DNA from: Flavobacterium psychrophilum
GTDB taxonomy: Bacteria; Bacteroidota; Bacteroidia; Flavobacteriales; Flavobacteriaceae
DNA length: 5,274 nucleotides
Reading direction: 5' to 3'
Assembly: GCA_945861915.1 (NCBI GenBank)
Contig: CAMAWK010000160.1
Coordinates: 1-5,274 of the forward strand
Below, piece by piece: positions 1 through 5,274 of this stretch (its first letter is position 1; each line of letters begins with the position of its first letter). The translations under genes were made by a program, and so were the position numbers. The notes beneath the pieces are model-generated. The model had not been told where the DNA came from, did not search any database, and worked only from the letters and a program-made list of their open reading frames with translations.

Positions 1-2084
1 AATCTACACTAATTAGAATTGCTCTTTTTGGTCCTGAATCTACAGGGAAAACCACATTGGCAAAACAACTAGCTGAACATTTTGAAACAACATGGGTTGC
101 TGAATATGCCCGAGATTATCTTCAGGAAAAATGGGACAAAACGAGTCAAATTTGCACTATTGATGACATGTTGCCTATTGCGATTGGTCAAATTAAATTA
201 GAAAATGAAAGCCTTTCTATTGCCAACAAATATCTCTTTTGCGATACTAATTTACTGGTAACAAAGGTTTTTTCAGAAGTGAATTACGGTTTTTGCGATT
301 CATTATTAGACAAAGCAGCCCGAGAACACGAGTATGATTTATTTTTATTGACTGATATTGATGTTCCTTGGGAAAAAGATGATTTGAGAAGTACAGCCGA
401 AAATAGAGAATCCGTTTTTTCAGTTTTTAAACAAATATTAATCGAAAATAACAAACCTTTTATTAGTATATCTGGAGGAAATAATTTCAGGCTAAATAAA
501 GCAATTTCAATAATTGATGACCTGTCAAAAGCCAAAAGTCTCGGTTTTTCGTCAATAGATTTTGTTCAAATTCACGAGCATGGAATTCCATTGAAAAACA
601 TACAAAGTCAGTTGGATTTTTTCAGAATGGGAATACCTAAAACCACCTTAGTTGAACCAGCAAAAGTCGAAAATGGGATTTTAAAATTGTCTGAAAATGA
701 ATATCAACAAAAAGCCGATTTTTTTGACAGCGTTAAAGCTTCCTTGCGATTAAAAAAATTCGTTCCCGCTTCGGGGGCTGCCAGTAGAATGTTCAAATTT
801 TTGACTACTTTACTACAAGATTTTGATGTTGAAAACGAAAGTATTCATGCCTACATCAACAGAAAAAAAGATACCGAATTACCTGTATTTATTGTTGGTT
901 TAGAAAAATTCCCTTTTTTTCAAGAAGTACATTCTGCATTAGAAAAAAGCATTCCTGATTTCAATAATTTAAATAGTGATCATAAAAATTATCATTTTAT
1001 AAAATATTTATTATCTCCAGACTACTTTGATTTTGCAAATAAACCCAAAGCTATTTTACCATTTCATAAATACAAAAACCACATTGCAACTCCCATAGAG
1101 GAACATTTGAATGAATGTGTTTCTTATTCTAGTTCAAATAGAAATTCTCATTTGCATTTTACGGTTTCGGAAACACATCAAAAAGAATTCGAAAATATTA
1201 TCAACTCCGTTAAAAGTAAAATAGAAAACGATACAAATTCAATCATAAATGTTAGTTTTTCGAATCAAGACAAAAGCACCGATACGATTGCTGTCGATTT
1301 GAATAACAACCCTTTACGTGATGAAAATGGACAATTAGTTTTTAGACCCGGAGGTCATGGAGCATTAATAAAAAATTTAAACCAACTGGAAGCTGACATC
1401 ATTTTTATCAAAAACATAGATAATGTCATCCTAAACCACATAGAAACTATTGCTTTGTATAAAAAAGCATTAGCTGGAATTTTGATTGAATTGCAACAAA
1501 AAATATTTCATTATTTAAAAATAATTGATGCTGGCAACGAGGAATTGTTAGATGAAATGGTACAGTTTTCGAAACAAGAATTGAATATTGAACTCATCAA
1601 TGGTTTTTCGAAATACACTTTAGAAAATAAATTTGCGCATTTAAAAAACATCTTCAATCGTCCGATTCGAATTTGTGGAATGGTAAAAAACGAGGGCGAT
1701 ACCGGCGGAGGGCCGTTTTGGGTTCGAGATTCAAAAGGAACTATTTCACTTCAAATTGTGGAGACCTCACAAATCGATTTGGCGAATAGCCATCAAGCTG
1801 CTATTCTTGGCAACGCAAATTATTTCAACCCAGTAGATTTAGTTTGTGGTATTAGAAATTATAAAAACGAAAAATTCGATTTAACCCGTTTCATTGACCA
1901 TTCTAGCGGTTTTATAGTTGAAAAAAACAAAAATGGTCAGCCTTTAAAAGGGTACGAATTGCCTGGTTTATGGAATGGTGCAATGGCAAAATGGATTTCG
2001 ATTTTTGTTGAAGTGCCCTTGATGACTTTTAATCCTGTGAAAACCGTCAACGATTTATTACAAGCTGCGCATCAGCCGAACTAA
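1..2084 (+). CDS. NadR-type kinase/P-loop ATPase domain fused to DUF4301 domain (5' partial)
   Basis: The frame is open from base 3, so the true start lies before the window. The TTG at 57 is not the start: it is a leucine codon just after a Walker A motif, GPESTGKT (30-53). The N-terminal domain (to about 530) resembles the ribosylnicotinamide-kinase domain of NadR. It shows Walker A, then AEYARDYL, CDTNLL, and YDLFLLTDIDVPWEKDDLR, and ends in ISGGNNFRLNKAISIID. Such domains phosphorylate nicotinamide riboside using ATP; that substrate is an inference here. From about 558 to the stop the protein matches the DUF4301 family of Bacteroidota. Visible motifs are VPASGAASRM (762-791), HKYKNHIATPIEEHL (1065-1109), FRPGGHGAL (1341-1367) and ICGMVKNEGDTGGGPFW (1671-1721). 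I read these as a GT-A/sugar-nucleotide pyrophosphorylase-like fold, an inference from motif likeness only. No signal peptide or membrane segment is visible; it is probably cytoplasmic. The visible part is 693 residues. The two domains share one uninterrupted frame with a short linker and no ATG at the junction. arfB starts 2 bases downstream. Confidence 0.85.
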   Translation, partial: STLIRIALFGPESTGKTTLAKQLAEHFETTWVAEYARDYLQEKWDKTSQICTIDDMLPIAIGQIKLENESLSIANKYLFCDTNLLVTKVFSEVNYGFCDSLLDKAAREHEYDLFLLTDIDVPWEKDDLRSTAENRESVFSVFKQILIENNKPFISISGGNNFRLNKAISIIDDLSKAKSLGFSSIDFVQIHEHGIPLKNIQSQLDFFRMGIPKTTLVEPAKVENGILKLSENEYQQKADFFDSVKASLRLKKFVPASGAASRMFKFLTTLLQDFDVENESIHAYINRKKDTELPVFIVGLEKFPFFQEVHSALEKSIPDFNNLNSDHKNYHFIKYLLSPDYFDFANKPKAILPFHKYKNHIATPIEEHLNECVSYSSSNRNSHLHFTVSETHQKEFENIINSVKSKIENDTNSIINVSFSNQDKSTDTIAVDLNNNPLRDENGQLVFRPGGHGALIKNLNQLEADIIFIKNIDNVILNHIETIALYKKALAGILIELQQKIFHYLKIIDAGNEELLDEMVQFSKQELNIELINGFSKYTLENKFAHLKNIFNRPIRICGMVKNEGDTGGGPFWVRDSKGTISLQIVETSQIDLANSHQAAILGNANYFNPVDLVCGIRNYKNEKFDLTRFIDHSSGFIVEKNKNGQPLKGYELPGLWNGAMAKWISIFVEVPLMTFNPVKTVNDLLQAAHQPN

Positions 2085-2086
2085 TT

Positions 2087-2488
2087 TTGGACTCTACAAA
2101 AATCATAACTGAATTACAATACAAAGCAGTGCGCAGTAGCGGTGCTGGCGGGCAAAACGTAAACAAAGTTTCGTCGAAAGTAGTCTTATCCTTTGATTTA
2201 CAAAACTCACAAGCACTGTCTGAAGAAGAGAAAGAAGTGTTGAAAAACAAACTAACTTCAAGATTAACGGCAGAACAAATACTGATTTTGAATTGTGACG
2301 AAGATAGAAGCCAACTCAAAAACAAAGCGATTGTAACCAAACGTTTTTTGGATATAATCACAACCGGATTAATCATTCCGAAAATCAGAAAAGCAACCAA
2401 AATTCCAAAATCGGTTATCAAAAAGCGAATTAAAGACAAAAAAAATCTATCTGAAATTAAGAAAAACAGAAAAAGACCTGAGTATTAA
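2087..2488 (+). CDS. arfB: Alternative ribosome-rescue peptidyl-tRNA hydrolase ArfB (YaeJ type)
   Basis: This 133-residue protein rescues ribosomes stalled on mRNAs lacking a stop codon by hydrolysing the peptidyl-tRNA ester in the ribosomal P site. The release-factor catalytic block VRSSGAGGQNVNKVSSKVVL lies at residues 15-34, with the GGQ at 21-23 (bases 2147-2155). There is no codon-recognition domain as in RF1/RF2. The C-terminus (from about residue 100) is strongly basic (KKRIKDKK, KKNRKRPEY), as expected for the ArfB tail that enters the empty mRNA channel. Length fits the family. The start is taken as TTG at 2087: the frame has no ATG between the preceding coding sequence and the GGQ block, and a start here gives the usual roughly 20-residue lead before GGQ. 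No Shine-Dalgarno sequence is visible. The start is 2 bases after the upstream stop, so the gene is probably cotranscribed and translationally coupled with the kinase-DUF4301 gene. Function is secure from the motif; the exact start is less so. Confidence 0.92.
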   Translation: MDSTKIITELQYKAVRSSGAGGQNVNKVSSKVVLSFDLQNSQALSEEEKEVLKNKLTSRLTAEQILILNCDEDRSQLKNKAIVTKRFLDIITTGLIIPKIRKATKIPKSVIKKRIKDKKNLSEIKKNRKRPEY

Positions 2489-2512
2489 TTAAATTATTTT
2501 CACTTTTTAAAA

Positions 2513-2542
2513 TTTGGAATTTAATTTTTTAACCTACATTTG
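2513..2542 (+). promoter_or_regulatory. Bacteroidota-type sigma promoter for the TPP-riboswitch leader
   Basis: TACATTTG (2535-2542) is a full match to the Bacteroidota -7 element TAnnTTTG. TTTG (2513-2516) supplies the -33 element, with 18 bases between TTG and TA, within the spacing reported for Flavobacterium promoters. Transcription should start a few bases after 2542, roughly 2547-2551, immediately before the riboswitch. The element lies after the arfB stop and so makes the receptor gene an independent transcription unit. Confidence 0.7.
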
Positions 2543-2549
2543 TCCCGTC

Positions 2550-2628
2550 TCAAAGGGGTGCTCTAAATAACGAGCTGAGATTATACCCAACGAACCTGGG
2601 CAGGTAATGCTGCCAAGGGAAAAAATGA
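2550..2628 (+). promoter_or_regulatory. TPP riboswitch (THI element)
   Basis: This RNA element senses thiamin pyrophosphate and normally represses the gene downstream when TPP is abundant. The hallmark segments occur in order: GGGGTGC (2555-2561), GCTGAGA (2574-2580), TACCC (2584-2588), GAACCTG (2592-2598), GTAATGC (2604-2610) and AAGGGA (2615-2620). Pairing is consistent: P2 GGGT 2556-2559 with ACCC 2585-2588; P3 GCTC 2560-2563 with GAGC 2572-2575; P4 CCT 2595-2597 with AGG 2616-2618; P5 GGCAG 2599-2603 with CTGCC 2610-2614. The usual CG before nAGGGA in the pyrophosphate-binding arm is absent, and both sides of the P4/P5 joint are one base shorter than in E. coli thiM. The P1 stem is weak: TCA 2550-2552 with TGA 2626-2628 is the best seen downstream of the predicted transcription start. 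Identification is firm; the outer boundaries are approximate. Confidence 0.93.
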
Positions 2629-2663
2629 CATTAATTATAGAGTGCACGCTATTCTATTGTCAT
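2625..2663 (+). promoter_or_regulatory. Leader hairpin just 3' of the TPP aptamer
   Basis: ATGACA (2625-2630) is the exact complement of TGTCAT (2658-2663). Between them ATAG (2637-2640) can pair with CTAT (2649-2652). The outer stem would sequester TGA 2626-2628, the weak 3' strand of P1, so it could compete with closure of the aptamer. No T-run follows, so it is not a terminator. The structure is AT-rich and its role is inferred. Confidence 0.35.
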
Positions 2664-2704
2664 AAAAATCAATTTATTAATTTAACAAAAGAATAATTCC
2701 CCCT

Positions 2705-2732
2705 TTTATTCGTAAAACTATTTACGGATGAA
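2705..2732 (+). promoter_or_regulatory. Start-codon-sequestering hairpin of the receptor mRNA
   Basis: Bases 2705-2716 (TTTATTCGTAAA) pair with 2721-2732 (TTTACGGATGAA) over 12 consecutive positions, two of them G-T wobbles, around a 4-base loop ACTA (2717-2720). The ATG at 2728-2730 lies wholly within the 3' arm. No U-run follows, so it is not an intrinsic terminator. This arrangement points to control of translation initiation, probably as the expression platform of the upstream TPP riboswitch. The pairing is directly visible; the regulatory role is inferred. Confidence 0.55.
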
Positions 2733-4959
2733 TACTAATTTATTTTACACAAAAGTCGCAAAGTCGCAAAACACAAAGACGAACTCTAGAAATCTATTAT
2801 CAATCGGTCTTTTTTCTATTCTCTTTTTTCTTTCCTCCTCCCTCTCCTTTTCACAGGAAAAACCAAAAGACTCCACTAAAGTCAATCAACTGGATGAGGT
2901 TTTAATATCTGCCATTCGTGCTGACAAAAAATCTCCTGTTCCCTTCACTAATGTTAGTAAAGAAGAATTAAAATCTCGAAATTTAGGTCAAGACATCCCC
3001 ATTTTATTAAATTATTTACCCTCGGTTGTTACCACCTCCGATGCTGGAAACGGAGTGGGCTACACAGGAATTCGGGTACGTGGTATCGATGCCACTCGGG
3101 TCAATGTTACCATCAACGGAATTCCGTACAACGATTCTGAAAGCCAAGGCACTTTTTGGGTCAATATGCCTGATTTTGCCTCGTCTGTTGAGAGTTTGCA
3201 ATTGCAACGTGGTGTGGGAACATCTACCAATGGAGCAGGTGCTTTTGGTGCAAGTTTGAATATGCTAACCGATTCGCATTCGAAAAAATCCTCGGGAGAA
3301 ATTGCCAACTCTTTTGGGAGCTTTAATACTCGGAAGAATACCGTAAAATTGAGTACCGGTTTGATGAATAATCATTTTGAAATTGCAGGTCGATTGTCAA
3401 CCTTAAAATCAGATGGTTATATAGATAGAGCCAGCTCTGATTTGAAATCCTATTTTCTGCAAGGAACCTATGTTGGCAAAACTACTTTGATAAAAGCACT
3501 GGCTTTTGGAGGTGTCGAACGAACCTATCAATCTTGGAACGGGGTCGATGCAGCCACTTTAGGCTCGAACAGAACTTATAATTCGGTGGGTGAGAAATTT
3601 GACAATAACGGAGTTTTTGAAGGATTTTATGACAACCAAGTCGATAATTACAATCAAGACCATTATCAGTTTCATTGGAACGAAAAAATTAGCGATACTT
3701 GGAGTACTAATCTAGCTTTTCATTACACCAAAGGAAAAGGCTATTATGAAGAATTTGTGGATGATTGGAAATACACAAATGTATTCTTTGTTAATGATTC
3801 TCAATTTTCATTCTTAGGACTAAATCCCGTTACTGTTGATGGACAATTGATTACTTCAACCGATTATATCCGAAGAAAATGGTTAGATAATGATTTCTAC
3901 GGAACCACATTTTCTACAAACTACAAAGCCCAAAAAATAGATTTGATTTTAGGTGGAGGTTGGAATAAATACGAAGGCAATCATTTTGATGAAATTCTTT
4001 GGGCTCAATATCCATCAAATAGTCAGTTTGGAGAAGTCTATGATTCCAGTTTTGCAACAAAAACAGATGCTAACTTTTTTGGGAAAATCAATTACCAAAT
4101 AGCTCATAAATGGAATATTTATGGTGATTTACAAATTCGCACTATTCATTATAAAACCAATAGCATCGAAACAGGAAATGTAAATGATACTTTTAATTTT
4201 TTTAATCCAAAAACGGGAATAAATTTTGAAATAAATTCCCAAAACAAATTATATTTTTCTTATGCGAGAGCGAACAGAGAACCCAATAGAACGGATTATA
4301 AAAACGGAAATCCAAAACCCGAAAAATTAAATGATTTTGAATTGGGATGGAGAAATGAAAATGAAAAAACACAATTCAACGCCAATGTTTATTATATGAA
4401 ATACCAAGATCAGTTGGTTTTGACGGGTCAATTAGATAACGTTGGCAATCCAATTAGAAAAAATAGTGGCGATAGCCATCGAATTGGAATTGAAGTGGAT
4501 GCCCTTTTTAAAATTTCTGATAAATGGATGATTACTCCAAATTTCACTTTAAGTCAAAATAAAAATATAGATTTTATAGCGGATATAAATGGTAATTTAA
4601 CTGAATTAGGCGATACTAATATTGCTTTTTCTCCCAATTTTATAGCAGGAAATAATATAACTTTTTCGCCCATAGCTCCTTTAAAGTTGAGTTTGCTTTC
4701 TAAGTTTGTAGGAAGCCAATACATGAATAATATCGAGGACAAAGCTGGAAAATTAAAAGACTATTTTGTGAATGATTTGAATGCAAGTTATATAATTTCT
4801 AAAACATCAATTTTCAAATCAATTGAAATTAATCTTTTGGCAAACAATATTTTCAATGTTGATTATATTTCTAACGGCGCAGATTATGGTGGAGGCTATG
4901 TTTATTTTTACCCTCAAGCTGGAGCGAACTTTTTGGTAGGATTGACTTTGAAATTTTAA
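2728..4959 (+). CDS. TonB-dependent outer-membrane receptor, probable thiamin uptake
   Basis: This 743-residue protein is a TonB-dependent receptor: an outer-membrane beta-barrel with an N-terminal plug, energised by TonB-ExbBD. Residues 1-42 form a signal peptide with an unusually long n-region (1-22), a hydrophobic core (about 23-41, LLSIGLFSILFFL) and likely cleavage at SFS|QEK. A TonB-box-like QLDEVLISA is at 54-62. The plug runs about 67-181, with VRGIDATRVNVTINGIPYND and LQLQRGVGTSTNGAGAFGASLN as the classic plug signatures. The barrel fills the rest and ends in GANFLVGLTLKF with the terminal phenylalanine typical of BAM substrates. There is no N-terminal carboxypeptidase-like domain as in SusC proteins, and no SusD partner follows, which favours a vitamin or metal substrate over a glycan. 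The TPP riboswitch upstream makes thiamin (or a phosphate or precursor) the best substrate guess; thiamin-regulated receptors called omr1/OMthi are known in Bacteroidota. ATG 2728 is chosen because a stop lies in frame at 2713 and no other ATG precedes the signal core. Confidence 0.93.
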   Translation: MNTNLFYTKVAKSQNTKTNSRNLLSIGLFSILFFLSSSLSFSQEKPKDSTKVNQLDEVLISAIRADKKSPVPFTNVSKEELKSRNLGQDIPILLNYLPSVVTTSDAGNGVGYTGIRVRGIDATRVNVTINGIPYNDSESQGTFWVNMPDFASSVESLQLQRGVGTSTNGAGAFGASLNMLTDSHSKKSSGEIANSFGSFNTRKNTVKLSTGLMNNHFEIAGRLSTLKSDGYIDRASSDLKSYFLQGTYVGKTTLIKALAFGGVERTYQSWNGVDAATLGSNRTYNSVGEKFDNNGVFEGFYDNQVDNYNQDHYQFHWNEKISDTWSTNLAFHYTKGKGYYEEFVDDWKYTNVFFVNDSQFSFLGLNPVTVDGQLITSTDYIRRKWLDNDFYGTTFSTNYKAQKIDLILGGGWNKYEGNHFDEILWAQYPSNSQFGEVYDSSFATKTDANFFGKINYQIAHKWNIYGDLQIRTIHYKTNSIETGNVNDTFNFFNPKTGINFEINSQNKLYFSYARANREPNRTDYKNGNPKPEKLNDFELGWRNENEKTQFNANVYYMKYQDQLVLTGQLDNVGNPIRKNSGDSHRIGIEVDALFKISDKWMITPNFTLSQNKNIDFIADINGNLTELGDTNIAFSPNFIAGNNITFSPIAPLKLSLLSKFVGSQYMNNIEDKAGKLKDYFVNDLNASYIISKTSIFKSIEINLLANNIFNVDYISNGADYGGGYVYFYPQAGANFLVGLTLKF
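2752..2781 (+). repeat. 8-bp tandem repeat inside the signal-peptide n-region
   Basis: AAAGTCGC occurs twice in tandem (2752-2759 and 2760-2767), followed by the related CACAAAGACG (2772-2781). The unit is not a multiple of three, so the copies are read in different frames (KVAKSQNTK). The stretch resembles the A-rich 'CACAAAGTCGCAAAG' type of short dispersed sequence I associate with flavobacterial intergenic DNA; that association is from memory and unverified. Confidence 0.5.
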
Positions 4960-4983
4960 GATCTACTACTTTATAAAACTTAG

Positions 4984-5015
4984 AAATCCTGATGCTCGAA
5001 GTATCAGGATTTTTT
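4984..5015 (+). terminator. Intrinsic terminator of the receptor gene, possibly bidirectional
   Basis: AAATCCTGAT (4984-4993) pairs perfectly with ATCAGGATTT (5003-5012). Three more pairs (GCT 4994-4996 with AGT 5000-5002, including one wobble) are possible around a CGA loop. A run of six T (5010-5015) completes the terminator on the + strand. It begins 24 bases after the receptor stop. It also lies 3 bases past the stop of the convergent minus-strand gene. On that strand it is followed by a weaker TTTCTAAGTTTT, so it may serve both. Confidence 0.9.
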
Positions 5016-5018
5016 GGT

Positions 5019-5274
5019 TTAGTTATAAACTCGAATTACATTACCGATTACCTCTACCCGATATTGTTTCATAGTATATTGTTTTCCAGTACATTTTGTT
5101 CCTACACATTGTCCAGAAAAAAGACTGTATTCTGCATCATCACAAGAACAAATTGCATTAATTCCTTTTATTGTCATAGTAGAACAAGAACTCAAATTTT
5201 GATTTGGACAAGCTGCATCAAAAGCAGTATAACCTGTACCGGTATTGAAAATTATGATTCCTCGAACACCAACT
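5019..5274 (-). CDS. Rieske-like small protein lacking Fe-S ligand histidines (5' partial)
   Basis: Reading the minus strand gives an open frame from the window edge (first whole codon at 5273-5271) to a TAA at 5021-5019: 84 visible C-terminal residues, N-terminus missing. The sequence GIIIFNTGTGYTAFDAACPN, then CSTMTIKG, AICSCDDAEYSLFSGQC and a closing YRVEVIGNVIRVYN follow the pattern of a Rieske-type fold: a YxAFdxxCP box I, a second cysteine box followed by G, and a terminal strand. They also match what I recall of small exported proteins or lipoproteins common in Flavobacteriaceae. A functional Rieske centre needs C-x-H and C-x-x-H; here the boxes read CPN (residues 22-24) and CSCD (42-45), so both histidines are missing. 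Six cysteines (22, 30, 42, 44, 56, 61) suggest disulfides in the periplasm instead. A signal peptide cannot be checked because that end is outside the window. The gene converges on the receptor gene with the shared terminator between. Coding status is well supported; function is unknown. Confidence 0.75.
   Translation of the reverse strand, partial: VGVRGIIIFNTGTGYTAFDAACPNQNLSSCSTMTIKGINAICSCDDAEYSLFSGQCVGTKCTGKQYTMKQYRVEVIGNVIRVYN

Noticed and set aside
57..59. TTG at 57 as the start of the first gene
   Set aside because: The same frame is open back to base 3 and encodes a complete Walker A motif just upstream, so the start lies outside the window.
284..535. Minus-strand open frame of 83 codons
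   Set aside because: It is antisense to the NadR-type domain, whose motifs are clear on the plus strand.
2047..2439. 130-codon open frame on the minus strand
   Set aside because: It lies antisense to arfB, whose GGQ motif and basic tail are unmistakable; the antisense translation shows no recognisable motif.
2489..2530. Terminator after arfB
   Set aside because: Only short AT-only pairings such as AAATT/AATTT are present, with no stable stem, and the stretch overlaps the -33 element of the promoter.
2541..2630. P1 stem from TGTC 2541-2544 with GACA 2627-2630
   Set aside because: The 5' partner overlaps the -7 promoter element and should not be transcribed; it is also too far from P2 for a normal P1.
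2657..2727. Intrinsic terminator as the riboswitch expression platform
   Set aside because: Neither leader hairpin is GC-rich or followed by a T-run, so control at translation is more likely.
3016..3308. Overlapping open frames on both strands within the receptor plug region
   Set aside because: They are shadows of the plug-domain coding sequence, which has strong family signatures in its own frame.
2728..4959. SusC-type glycan receptor
   Set aside because: There is no N-terminal carboxypeptidase-like domain, the length is short for SusC, and no SusD gene follows; a convergent gene and terminator come next.

Overview
The window looks like chromosomal DNA from a member of the Bacteroidota, most likely Flavobacteriaceae (Flavobacterium-like). 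The DNA is AT-rich. It has a clear Bacteroidota-type promoter (TTTG at -33, TAnnTTTG at -7), starts without Shine-Dalgarno sequences, a DUF4301 protein, and a TonB-dependent receptor behind a TPP riboswitch, an arrangement known from thiamin-uptake loci of this phylum.

Layout. Bases 1-2084 (+) hold a large gene whose 5' end lies outside the window. It encodes a NadR-type nucleoside-kinase/P-loop domain joined in one frame to a DUF4301 domain. Two bases after its stop, 2087-2488 (+) encodes an ArfB-type ribosome-rescue peptidyl-tRNA hydrolase, apparently started by TTG. The gap at 2489-2727 is a regulatory region: a promoter (2513-2542), a slightly non-canonical TPP riboswitch aptamer (about 2550-2628), and a leader that ends in a 12-bp hairpin enclosing the next start codon. 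Bases 2728-4959 (+) encode a TonB-dependent outer-membrane receptor, probably for thiamin or a thiamin derivative. A strong intrinsic terminator (4984-5015) follows. The last gene (5019-5274, -) converges on it; it is partial and resembles flavobacterial Rieske-like small exported proteins, but its iron-sulfur ligand histidines are absent.

How it works together. TPP would repress the receptor through the riboswitch. The leader suggests translational control: the start codon is buried in a hairpin, and the C-run just upstream can pair with the aptamer's P2 strand. The upstream kinase fusion and arfB form a separate unit. The NadR-type kinase next to a vitamin receptor hints at a wider vitamin or cofactor salvage locus, but any transporter gene would lie outside the window. 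No mobile element, CRISPR array, tRNA or rRNA was seen. The most novel points are the start-codon hairpin and riboswitch architecture, the kinase-DUF4301 fusion, and the ligand-less Rieske-like protein.
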